Assembly: GCA_904502045.1 (NCBI GenBank)
Contig: CAJGEB010000012.1
Span: 1-14,682 of the forward strand
Direction of reading: 5' to 3'
DNA length: 14,682 nucleotides
From: an uncultured Oscillospiraceae bacterium
GTDB taxonomy: Bacteria; Bacillota; Clostridia; Oscillospirales; Ruminococcaceae
Under the pieces are notes generated by a model that did no database searches, had not been told where the DNA came from, and saw nothing but the letters and a program-made list of their open reading frames with translations. Positions 1 to 6,185 of this stretch are shown here, piece by piece (the stretch's first letter is position 1; each line of letters opens with the position of its first letter). A program made the translations under genes and the position numbers.

Positions 1-446
1 AGCTCGGAGGGTTCTGCCACGATAATGTCCGGATATAGACCTGCGATCTTCGTCGCGTCAGCCATAGAATCGGCGCAAACGATGGTGGTCAGTCCCACCT
101 CTTCTGCTCGCTTGATGGTCTCTGCCAGCACTTCAAAGCTCAGCGGCTTCTCCACGTGATTGAGCATTACGCCCTCTGCTCCGGCAGCTACCAGAGATTC
201 CGGCAGAATATCTGCCAATCCGCGTCCCACCGGAATGGGATCCATATGGGGAGCAAAAACGTGGATGCGCTTGGTGTTTTCCTTTACCCTGCGAATATCC
301 ACTACAGGACAGGTGAAGATGATGTCCACATTATATTTTTCCGATGCAGCATCTGCTGCCAGCGCCAATTCCAGAATCTCGTCGCCGTAAAGATAAGACT
401 TCGGGCCGATCTCAAAAAAAGGGGCTTGGATCTTACAGTTTTTCAT
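1..446 (-). CDS. Triosephosphate isomerase-like protein, partial (C-terminus beyond window)
   Basis: Only the first 148 codons are present; the gene runs off the left edge. The product is a TIM-barrel aldose-ketose isomerase resembling archaeal-type, compact triosephosphate isomerases. Visible landmarks are a GPKSY segment at residues 14-18 (Lys16 in the place of the substrate-binding Lys), FAPHMDP at 64-70, the catalytic-His motif LNHVEK at 95-100 (His97) and the catalytic-Glu motif AEP at 144-146 (Glu145). The Asn that normally precedes the Lys in TIM (N-x-K) seems to be Gly here, so a substrate other than dihydroxyacetone phosphate is possible, for example a four- or five-carbon ketose phosphate as in EryH-type isomerases. 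The ATG at 446 is preceded by AGAGGTG. It diverges from a SIS/DeoR/FGGY-kinase group and probably belongs to the same catabolic system. The family call is firm; the substrate is inference. Confidence 0.82.
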   Translation of the reverse strand, partial: MKNCKIQAPFFEIGPKSYLYGDEILELALAADAASEKYNVDIIFTCPVVDIRRVKENTKRIHVFAPHMDPIPVGRGLADILPESLVAAGAEGVMLNHVEKPLSFEVLAETIKRAEEVGLTTIVCADSMADATKIAGLYPDIIVAEPSE

Positions 447-485
447 TATTAAGGCACCTCTCTTATTCGTATTCCTTCTTTTGTA

Positions 486-514
486 AATATAACACTTTTC
501 TTTCTTTTCGTCAA
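486..514 (-). promoter_or_regulatory. Promoter of the TIM-like gene
   Basis: On the minus strand TTGACG (509-514) and TATATT (486-491) are separated by exactly 17 bases. This would start transcription near 479 and give a leader of about 33 bases to the ATG at 446. The spacer is pyrimidine-rich on the plus strand (TTTCTTTCTTTTCG), overlapping the repeat region read as a DeoR operator. Confidence 0.6.
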
Positions 515-559
515 TTACCATTTTCGTTTTTCTTTCGTTTCTTATAATACAACGAAAAT
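498..559. promoter_or_regulatory. Probable DeoR-family operator region (TTTCG repeats plus inverted repeat)
   Basis: The divergent intergenic region holds three TTTCG units (506-510, 522-526, 533-537). The last two are 11 bases apart, one helical turn, inside TTTTCGTTTT and CTTTCGTTTC. A perfect 9-base inverted repeat, ATTTTCGTT (520-528) and AACGAAAAT (551-559), flanks a TATAAT at 543-548. Several DeoR-family repressors such as AgaR bind CTTTC/TTTCG-type repeats, and a DeoR gene lies 0.7 kb downstream. The elements overlap the minus-strand promoter and sit just upstream of the SIS gene. What binds is inference. Confidence 0.5.
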
Positions 560-587
560 TTTTACGGATTATTGTTAATTTTGCGAC

Positions 588-616
588 TTGCACCAAAGAA
601 AAAAACAAGGTATTCT
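588..616 (+). promoter_or_regulatory. Possible promoter of the SIS/DeoR/kinase genes
   Basis: TTGCAC (588-593) and TATTCT (611-616) are separated by 17 bases, giving a leader of about 38 bases before the ATG at 661. The TATAAT at 543-548 inside the repeat region is an alternative -10, but it lacks a good -35. Assignment is tentative. Confidence 0.35.
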
Positions 617-660
617 TTACAATAAGAAATATTTTTGATAAAATTAAAGGTAGGATTGCT

Positions 661-1266
661 ATGATTTCTAACGAAGCCCTTTGCGCTGCCCGTAATGCAT
701 ACGATATTGAGGCGCAATGCATTAGCCAAATGAAAGAATACTTTAATGATCTTGATTTTTCTCAGGCAGTAGAATTACTTTGCGCCGCACCCAGAATCGG
801 CGCCGCAGGTTGCGGCCATTCAGGTATCATCTGTCAGCACTTTGCCCATTTGATGTGTTGCATCGAACGACCGGCTCGGTTTATCAGTCCCGCAGAAGCA
901 GTACACGGCGCCACCGGTTTTCTGCAGAAGGGCGACGTTATGGTGTTTGCCTCCCGCGGCGGCAAAACAAAAGAGCTTTTACCTATTGTAGATATCTGCA
1001 AAGCAAAGGGCGTTTCCATCATTACCATTACAGAAAATCTTGAATCCCCTCTGGCATTGGCAGCCGACGTTGTCCTGAAACAGCACGTTAATCGGGAGAC
1101 GGACAAATGGAATGCTCAGGGAACCACCAGCACCACCGCTCTCTGTATGATCTTCCACGCTTTGCAGGCCGCTGTTATTGAGCAGACCGGTTATCAGGCA
1201 GAGCAGTTTGCGCTCATCCATCCGGGCGGCGCGGTAGGAGAAAGGCTGAATAACAAATCTTTGTAA
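661..1266 (+). CDS. SIS-domain sugar-phosphate isomerase-like protein (KdsD/GutQ-type, no CBS domains)
   Basis: The 201-residue product is a single SIS domain that follows arabinose-5-phosphate isomerases (KdsD, GutQ, KpsF) motif by motif. It shows GCGHSG at 50-55, PAEAVHG at 77-83 (His82), SRGGKTKE at 98-105, GTTSTTA at 154-160 and HPGG at 187-190. KdsD/GutQ proteins carry two C-terminal CBS domains and run to about 320 residues; this one stops directly after the SIS fold. The Lys of the GxGKSG loop, reported as an active-site residue in KdsD, is His here, so either the substrate or the chemistry may differ. The ATG follows AAAGGTAGG. It is the first gene of a plus-strand group with a DeoR regulator (14 bases downstream) and an FGGY kinase, which points to isomerisation of a sugar phosphate made by the kinase. 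Confidence 0.8.
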   Translation: MISNEALCAARNAYDIEAQCISQMKEYFNDLDFSQAVELLCAAPRIGAAGCGHSGIICQHFAHLMCCIERPARFISPAEAVHGATGFLQKGDVMVFASRGGKTKELLPIVDICKAKGVSIITITENLESPLALAADVVLKQHVNRETDKWNAQGTTSTTALCMIFHALQAAVIEQTGYQAEQFALIHPGGAVGERLNNKSL

Positions 1267-1280
1267 ATCAGGTGATAATC

Positions 1281-2036
1281 ATGGAATGCAAGTTGAAGCT
1301 TGAAGTCCGACGTCAGAAAATATTGGATATTCTCCATCAAAACGGAAAAGTTTCTGTTGCAGCTATCAGCAGAGAACTGGGAACGACCCCTGTTACCATT
1401 CGAAGCGACCTAACTGCGTTGGAGCAGGAGGGGCATTTGATCCGTGTGCAAGGAGGCGCCGTTCTTCCTCCGCGAAATAAGGGCAGCCAAACCGCTTGCG
1501 TTGTCAGTAACGTTGAAGAGAAGAAGCGTATCGCTGCTATGGTAGCCGGAATGATTCATGACGGAGATACCCTTTTTATCAATTCCGGAACTACCACAGA
1601 ATACGTGGCAACCGCGTTGGAAATTCGTGCAAATCTCAATATTGTAACCAACTCTTTGTCCGTTGCCACGATTTTGGGAGAGATACCCTCTTTCCGCGTG
1701 ATTTTGGTGGGCGGTGAAATTAACGCCCAATACGGCTTTACCTACGGTGGCGATGCCCTTTCGCAACTGGAAAAATACAAGGCGAATTGGGCGATTTTGT
1801 CTGTTGACGGTATCAGTACTTCCTGCGGAATCACGACCCGTCACGCTGAAGAAGCGATGGTGGATCGCATGATGATCGCCAACGCATCAAGTACGTTGAT
1901 CGTGGCAGACCACACCAAAATTGAACGAGCAGGTTTTGCCCGCGTTCGGGATAATTTAGAGGGAATTACCGTGGTCACCGACAGCAATAATACAGATGAT
2001 CTTGCCTCTGTCGGAATGGTTATCATAAATGTGTAA
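1281..2036 (+). CDS. DeoR-family transcriptional regulator
   Basis: This 251-residue protein is a DeoR-type repressor of sugar metabolism. The N-terminal winged helix-turn-helix spans about residues 8-55, with TPVTIRSDL (36-44) as recognition region and the family's linker motif RVQGGAV (55-61). The C-terminal DeoR sensor, a ribose-isomerase-like fold that binds phosphorylated sugars, shows NSGTTTEYVA (101-110), TNSLSVA (123-129), LVGGEIN (142-148), a YGGDAL segment (155-160), GITTRHAEEA (183-192) and VADHTK (208-213). The ATG at 1281 is chosen because AGGTGA (1270-1275) lies 5 bases upstream; an in-frame GTG at 1272 overlaps that site and is less likely. It probably controls the locus through the TTTCG repeats upstream of 560, relieved by a pathway sugar phosphate. 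The gene ends just before an intrinsic terminator. Confidence 0.9.
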   Translation: MECKLKLEVRRQKILDILHQNGKVSVAAISRELGTTPVTIRSDLTALEQEGHLIRVQGGAVLPPRNKGSQTACVVSNVEEKKRIAAMVAGMIHDGDTLFINSGTTTEYVATALEIRANLNIVTNSLSVATILGEIPSFRVILVGGEINAQYGFTYGGDALSQLEKYKANWAILSVDGISTSCGITTRHAEEAMVDRMMIANASSTLIVADHTKIERAGFARVRDNLEGITVVTDSNNTDDLASVGMVIINV

Positions 2037-2039
2037 CAC

Positions 2040-2070
2040 AAAATGCTATCCAAAAGCGGATAGCATTTTT
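2040..2070 (+). terminator. Intrinsic terminator between the DeoR gene and the kinase
   Basis: A perfect 11-base-pair stem, AAATGCTATCC (2041-2051) with GGATAGCATTT (2058-2068), encloses the loop AAAAGC and ends in TTTTT (2066-2070). It starts 4 bases after the repressor stop codon and ends 17 bases before the kinase ATG, so it would reduce read-through from the upstream genes into the kinase. Confidence 0.85.
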
Positions 2071-2087
2071 GCAAACAGGAGTGTGCT

Positions 2088-3533
2088 ATGTATATAGGAA
2101 TTGATTTAGGCAGCACTAATATCAAAGCTGCCGTTTATAACGAAAATATGGAGTTCATTGACCGTCAAAGCCTGCCCGTAGAATATATTCGGGAAAATGG
2201 CTTTGTGGAGTTCGATGCAATCCGATATGTGCGGGATTTGGAATCTCTGTTATCCAAAATACTGCAGGATAACAGAGTAACAAATATCCGCCACATCGCC
2301 TTTACCGGTCAAGCCGAGTCACTTGTGGTTCTCGGAAAAGACGGTCAGCCGCTAATGAACGCAATCTCCTGGATGGACGAGCGTTCCACCGCAGAGTGCG
2401 AAGTTTTGGCCAGGCAGTTTTCTCCCGAACAATGCGAAGAAGTAACCGGTCAACTGGCTGTTCTTCCCACCTGGCCTGCCACCAAAATTTTGTGGCTTAA
2501 ACATAATCGTCCTGAAATCTTCCAAAACGCAGAAACCTATATGTTGCTTAAGGATTATGTGGTGTATTATTTCACAGGCGTTAAGAAGGCTGATATGTCT
2601 ATCGCCACCTTCTCCTTCTACTTTGATATTTACAACAAAACCTATTGGCAGGAAATGCTGAACGCCATCGGAATTCGTATCCAACAGCTCCCCGAATTAT
2701 GCGAGCCTTGTTCGGTCGCAGGCGCGCTGCTTCCTGAAATTTCCGCGCGTTTGGGATTATGTGGTCCCTGTCAGGTCAACGCGGGCACCCTGGACCATTT
2801 TGCCGGTATGGTCGGAACGGGTAATATTACGCCCGGCAATATTACATTGTCAACGGGAACGGTTATGGCTATGGCTGTGATGTGCGAAGAACCGGCACCA
2901 AAAAATACCGGTATTGCCATGCATTACGGTTTCCTGCCGAATACGCACGTGATGCTCCCCGTTGCAGAAAGCGGCGGTGTCAGTCTGGAGTGGTTCCGCA
3001 GAAGCTGTATGCCGGAGGTATCCTTCAAGCAGATAGATGCCGTACTTGACCAGCGGAGCAATACCCCAATTTTGTTCCTACCCTATTTGGTTGGCACAAA
3101 TGCGCCGGAGTTTGACAGTAATGCCACCGGCGTGTTTTGGGGACTTCGTCAGGAGCACGATGCTTACGATATGGCGCGGGCCGTTATGGAGGGTGTCAGC
3201 TTTATACTCCGCAAAAACTGTGACCATATCTCGAAGTCGGGTTTAATACCGTCTTCCATCATTGCCACCGGAGGCGGCGCAAAGAGCGCGATCTGGTGTC
3301 AAATGCAGGCGGATATTACAGAACTCAAGGTGCGGATTCCCACAGAAAAGGAAGCCGCCTGTCTGGGCGCAGCTATGATTGCCGCCGTTGCTGACGGCCG
3401 CTATCCCTCACTCGCAGAAGCCGCCGATGACATCGTAACCTTCTCCAAGGAGTATACCCCCAACACCTCTGCATATACGAAAGAAAAGTATCAACGCTTT
3501 TGTAAGCTCTATCAACTCACCGCGGATATGTAA
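2088..3533 (+). CDS. FGGY-family carbohydrate kinase (xylulokinase-like, substrate unknown)
   Basis: The 481-residue product has the full length and the motifs of FGGY sugar kinases, which use ATP to phosphorylate a pentulose, hexulose or polyol. The N-terminal actin-like domain opens with GIDLGSTNIK (4-13); SWMDER is at 94-99. The presumed catalytic base is Asp236 in AGTLDHFAG. The C-terminal ATP domain has LSTGT (254-258), the second FGGY signature PYLVGTNAPEFDS (332-344), GGGAKS (395-400) and EKEAACLGAA (420-429). Xylulokinases usually have GQMHG near residue 75; here it is GQAES, so xylulose is unlikely as the natural substrate. AGGAG (2077-2081) precedes the ATG by 6 bases. With the neighbouring isomerases it would feed a sugar phosphate into central metabolism. 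The family is certain, the substrate is not. Confidence 0.9.
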   Translation: MYIGIDLGSTNIKAAVYNENMEFIDRQSLPVEYIRENGFVEFDAIRYVRDLESLLSKILQDNRVTNIRHIAFTGQAESLVVLGKDGQPLMNAISWMDERSTAECEVLARQFSPEQCEEVTGQLAVLPTWPATKILWLKHNRPEIFQNAETYMLLKDYVVYYFTGVKKADMSIATFSFYFDIYNKTYWQEMLNAIGIRIQQLPELCEPCSVAGALLPEISARLGLCGPCQVNAGTLDHFAGMVGTGNITPGNITLSTGTVMAMAVMCEEPAPKNTGIAMHYGFLPNTHVMLPVAESGGVSLEWFRRSCMPEVSFKQIDAVLDQRSNTPILFLPYLVGTNAPEFDSNATGVFWGLRQEHDAYDMARAVMEGVSFILRKNCDHISKSGLIPSSIIATGGGAKSAIWCQMQADITELKVRIPTEKEAACLGAAMIAAVADGRYPSLAEAADDIVTFSKEYTPNTSAYTKEKYQRFCKLYQLTADM

Positions 3534-3674
3534 GGGTAAATTCCACGCGCATCGGCTTTAGTTTTTTGCAAAAAGCAAGATTACTCTCTCCTGCCCACGA
3601 AAAAAGGCCTGCATACCTCCGTTTTTGTTGTATTTCCGCAGCCGTTAATGTATACTTATTTTGAGGTGAACACC

Positions 3675-4208
3675 ATGCAAAAAGAGGTTTTGACAAGGGA
3701 AAAAATTAAATACAACTGTAAAGCAGAATTTTATACCCTTTTTTTCAATGCGATAAAACTAATTATTTTCTGTATATTGGTTATACTTTTTACATTCTTT
3801 TGGTTTTCATCACTATTATCAATGCCAAAGTTAGCGTGGTTTTTAAGCTCTATATTTTTCTTAATTATAATTCTTATACCGATTTCCGTGCTTATTCAAT
3901 ACAAACAGCTTCGTTTGATTTATAACAACAAATTTAATATCGTACGAGATAAACTTGTTAGCTGTCAAGAAAAAGAAATCTATCACCATCCCAAACTTCG
4001 TATATTCTCAACCCCAAACACTTTGCATTTCAAATTATACGGTAAATATCTTCTCTTTCCGGGAAAATATTACAAGTCATCAAAATATAAAATGAGCGAT
4101 GATGGAATAGTTAATACCGCTCTCATTGATGATGAATTCTACTTGATACTCGTCAAAAATAAAATTGTATATGTTTATAACACAAAGCTTTTTGAGTTGC
4201 AGGAGTAA
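3675..4208 (+). CDS. Hypothetical two-pass membrane protein
   Basis: I do not recognise this 177-residue protein as a named family. The N-terminal third has two hydrophobic segments, about residues 20-44 and 53-75, joined by a short polar turn. They are followed by a basic, beta-rich soluble part of about 100 residues that ends in ALIDDEFYLILVKN and VYVYNTKLFEL. The layout fits a membrane-anchored domain facing the cytoplasm. The ATG at 3675 has GAGGTG 6 bases upstream; an in-frame ATG at 3648 lacks a ribosome site. The gene is clearly more AT-rich than both neighbours, with many ATA, TTA and AAA codons. It stands alone between the kinase (141 bases upstream) and a terminator. It could be a horizontally acquired single gene; no function is proposed. 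Confidence 0.75.
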   Translation: MQKEVLTREKIKYNCKAEFYTLFFNAIKLIIFCILVILFTFFWFSSLLSMPKLAWFLSSIFFLIIILIPISVLIQYKQLRLIYNNKFNIVRDKLVSCQEKEIYHHPKLRIFSTPNTLHFKLYGKYLLFPGKYYKSSKYKMSDDGIVNTALIDDEFYLILVKNKIVYVYNTKLFELQE

Positions 4209-4222
4209 GCACTATTAAAGAT

Positions 4223-4253
4223 ACCGCGCTTAACAATCGTTAGGCGCGGTTTT
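4223..4253 (+). terminator. Intrinsic terminator after the membrane-protein gene
   Basis: ACCGCGCTTAAC (4223-4234) pairs with GTTAGGCGCGGT (4239-4250) over 12 positions with one G-U pair and loop AATC, followed by TTT. It separates this gene from the convergent PRC-barrel gene ending at 4269. In the minus direction the T-run is weak (ATCTTT), so it may only partly serve that gene. Confidence 0.8.
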
Positions 4254-4268
4254 GGTTATTCTCAATCT

Positions 4269-4559
4269 TTACTGCCTCAGCCACTCCTCCAAAAAGCTCG
4301 GCCGGCGTTTTTTTGCTCCTCTGTAATCTACACGCACAAGTATAGCGTCCACTCCTATTATCTCTATATTCTCCCACGGAATTATAATATCGTCATCTTT
4401 CCCGAAAATTCCGAAAAATCGCGGTCTTCCGAGCGATATCACCGACACTATAACTGCTCTTTCGGGGTCGACCTCCACGTCGTCTACTCTACCGAGCCTT
4501 ACCCCGTCCGATATATTTATCACATCTTTATTTTTCAGCTCCGTAAATTTACAAATCAC
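4269..4559 (-). CDS. YlmC/YmxH-family PRC-barrel protein
   Basis: The 96-residue product is a PRC-barrel domain of the YlmC/YmxH type, a small family widespread in spore-forming Firmicutes and usually labelled a sporulation protein; its molecular role is not settled. Recognisable parts are FTELKNKDVINISDG (5-19), LGRVDDVEVD (22-31), the glycine-rich PRFFGIFGKDDD segment (46-57) and IPWENIEIIGVDAILV (60-75). The start is a GTG at 4559, supported by GGGGGTGGG (4565-4573) a few bases upstream; there is no better ATG. It diverges from glutamate dehydrogenase and converges on the membrane-protein gene. No strong promoter was found upstream of it. Confidence 0.85.
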   Translation of the reverse strand: MICKFTELKNKDVINISDGVRLGRVDDVEVDPERAVIVSVISLGRPRFFGIFGKDDDIIIPWENIEIIGVDAILVRVDYRGAKKRRPSFLEEWLRQ

Positions 4560-4763
4560 TCAAACCCACCCCCTACTTAAATAAATATTACTAATCCCTC
4601 AAAAATATAATTATTTTTTCAATACCCCCTTTTCCTTGTTTTTTTACCCCCCCAATTATATATACTCCCTTTATTTATATCTCAGTTTTTGTGCATAATA
4701 TTATCTATTTCAATTCACGAACCATCTTAAAAAATTTATTTTTTTAAATATCAGCAAAAGGTA

Positions 4764-4792
4764 TGGACAAATTGCATTTTATCTGCTATTAT
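4764..4792 (+). promoter_or_regulatory. Promoter of glutamate dehydrogenase
   Basis: TGGACA (4764-4769) and TATTAT (4787-4792) are separated by 17 bases, each one base off consensus. The predicted start is near 4799, giving a leader of about 104 bases. An A/T-rich stretch (4727-4755) just upstream could act as an UP element. Confidence 0.75.
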
Positions 4793-4804
4793 ATTGTAGA
4801 AAAT

Positions 4805-4838
4805 GTGCGTTCAGGGCATACAACTCTTTGGAACGCAC
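4805..4838 (+). promoter_or_regulatory. Hairpin near the 5' end of the gdh leader
   Basis: GTGCGTTC (4805-4812) is perfectly complementary to GAACGCAC (4831-4838) with an 18-base loop. It begins about six bases after the predicted transcript start. As DNA it is also an inverted repeat directly downstream of the promoter, so it may be either a 5' RNA stem or a roadblock operator. Confidence 0.6.
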
Positions 4839-4858
4839 CAAAAGAATATTAAAATGTA

Positions 4859-4902
4859 AGGGGGTTGACCGGTTAATTTTTTAATGTACCGGTCGAAAAA
4901 GT
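4859..4902 (+). promoter_or_regulatory. Ribosome site and hairpin spacer in front of gdh
   Basis: The only strong Shine-Dalgarno is AGGGGG (4859-4864), 38 bases from the ATG at 4903. In between lies a hairpin, GACCGGT (4867-4873) with ACCGGTC (4888-4894). With the stem folded, the two flanks (4865-4866 and 4895-4902) add up to about 10 bases, close to a normal spacing. A TAA in frame at 4882 and no start codon after it rule out an upstream start. Confidence 0.6.
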
Positions 4903-6165
4903 ATGGCAAAAGCATATAATCCGTATGAAAACATGCTGTCTGTACTCGAAAGCGCCGCCAATATGCTCGGTCTTGCCGAGGAGGATTATGTTACTCTTAA
5001 GTATCCCGAAAGAGAGCTTAAGGTTTCCCTCCCGATCAGAATGGATGACGGTAGCGTAAAAGTATTCGAAGGATACAGAGTTCAGCACTCCAGTCTCAGA
5101 GGTCCCTGCAAGGGTGGTGTTCGTTTCCATCAGAATTCTGATATGGACGAAGTTAAGGCTCTCGCTGCTTGGATGAGCTTCAAGTGCGCAGTTGCTAACA
5201 TTCCTTACGGCGGCGGTAAGGGCGGTATTAAGGTTGATCCCTCCACTCTTTCCAAAAATGAGCTTGAAAGACTTACAAGAAGATTCACCGCTATGATTCT
5301 TCCTCTTATCGGTCCGGAAAAGGACATTCCTGCTCCTGACGTAAACACTAACGCTGAAATTATGGGTTGGATGATGGACACATACAGCATGTTCCAGGGA
5401 TATCCCGTTAGCGGCGTTGTTACCGGAAAGCCTATCGAAATCGGCGGATCCCTCGGACGCGGCGAGGCTACAGGACGCGGCGTTATGTTCATCGCTGATG
5501 AGATACTCAAGAAAAAAGGCATGAAGCCTCAGGATTGCAGAGTTGCCGTTCTCGGAATGGGTAACGTTGGCGGAGTAGCTGCAAGACTTATGCACAAAGC
5601 CGGTTACAAGATCGTTGCTGTCGGAGACGTTTCCGGCGGACTCATCGATTACAACGGCATAGATATGGATGCTCTTTCTGCTTACCTCGCTGAGAAGAGA
5701 GGTAACGTTGTAAAGGACTTCAAGACTGCTACCGGAAAATTCGTAACCAACGAGGATGTTATCGCTTGCGATTGCGATCTTCTTGTTCCCGCTGCTCTTG
5801 AAAACCAGATCAATGCTTCTAATGCTGCTAACGTTAAGGCTAGCATCATCGTAGAAGGCGCTAACGGACCTACTACCGTTGAGGCTGACGCTATCCTCGA
5901 TGCAGCAGGAAAGACTATCGTTCCTGACATTCTTGCTAACGCCGGCGGTGTTGTTGTTTCTTACTTTGAGTGGGTACAGAACATCCAGTCTATCTCTTGG
6001 ACCGAAGCTGACGTTAACGAGGCTCTTCGCAAGAAGATGGTTCTCGCTTTCGACGAAGTTTGGACCAAAGCTCAGGAGTACAAGACCAGCATGAGAATGG
6101 GCGCTTATATGACCGCTATCGGCCGTCTTGTTGCTGCTAAGAAGATCAGAGGCATATTCCCCTGA
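4903..6165 (+). CDS. gdhA: Glutamate dehydrogenase
   Basis: This 420-residue enzyme interconverts glutamate and 2-oxoglutarate plus ammonium and links nitrogen to carbon metabolism in the cytoplasm. It has the small hexameric GluDH length. The substrate domain shows GPCKGGVRFH (67-76; Lys70), SFKCAVANIPYGGGKGG (92-108; Lys94 and the catalytic Lys106) and PAPDVNTN (143-150; Asp146). These match the four key residues of Clostridium symbiosum GluDH at a constant offset of 19. The Rossmann domain has GMGNVGG (218-224) and GDVSGG (241-246); the acidic residue after the second strand favours NAD, an inference. The codon choice is strongly biased (GCT, CTT, GGC), unlike neighbouring genes, as in highly expressed genes. 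The leader is structured, suggesting post-transcriptional control. It is monocistronic, ended by a terminator. Confidence 0.95.
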   Translation: MAKAYNPYENMLSVLESAANMLGLAEEDYVTLKYPERELKVSLPIRMDDGSVKVFEGYRVQHSSLRGPCKGGVRFHQNSDMDEVKALAAWMSFKCAVANIPYGGGKGGIKVDPSTLSKNELERLTRRFTAMILPLIGPEKDIPAPDVNTNAEIMGWMMDTYSMFQGYPVSGVVTGKPIEIGGSLGRGEATGRGVMFIADEILKKKGMKPQDCRVAVLGMGNVGGVAARLMHKAGYKIVAVGDVSGGLIDYNGIDMDALSAYLAEKRGNVVKDFKTATGKFVTNEDVIACDCDLLVPAALENQINASNAANVKASIIVEGANGPTTVEADAILDAAGKTIVPDILANAGGVVVSYFEWVQNIQSISWTEADVNEALRKKMVLAFDEVWTKAQEYKTSMRMGAYMTAIGRLVAAKKIRGIFP

Positions 6166-6185
6166 TTCTAACTTGAGATAATTTT

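Larger units (their letters stand above)
4560..4902. other. Divergent intergenic region between the PRC-barrel gene and glutamate dehydrogenase
   Basis: These 343 bases are very AT-rich. The left third carries pure C-tracts on the plus strand: CCCACCCCC (4565-4573), CCCCC (4625-4629) and a run of seven C (4647-4653). The right third holds the gdh promoter, two hairpins and a short leader ORF, listed separately. No gene and no RNA family that I recognise lies in 4575-4760. Confidence 0.7.

Noticed and set aside
156..547. Short plus-strand open frames at the left edge
   Set aside because: They are antisense to the TIM-like gene, whose motifs and ribosome site are clear.
616..644. TTTACA-17-TAAAAT as promoter of the SIS gene
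   Set aside because: Good boxes, but the transcript would start around 651 inside the ribosome site; a promoter further upstream is more sensible.
3560..3625. Hairpin-like A/T stretches after the kinase gene as its terminator
   Set aside because: Only short imperfect pairing and no T-run after a stem; no terminator can be supported there.
3628..3656. TTGTAT-17-TATACT as promoter of the AT-rich membrane gene
   Set aside because: It would start transcription at about the Shine-Dalgarno (3663), leaving practically no leader; chance match in AT-rich DNA is likely.
1..4250. Genomic island with attachment repeats or an integrase
   Set aside because: Composition changes at the sugar locus and membrane gene, but no integrase, transposase, tRNA end or flanking direct repeat was found.
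4873..5595. Minus-strand open frame of 240 codons opposite gdhA
   Set aside because: It lies fully over a strongly conserved, codon-biased gene, has no recognisable domain and no ribosome site; the open frame results from the biased codons of gdhA.
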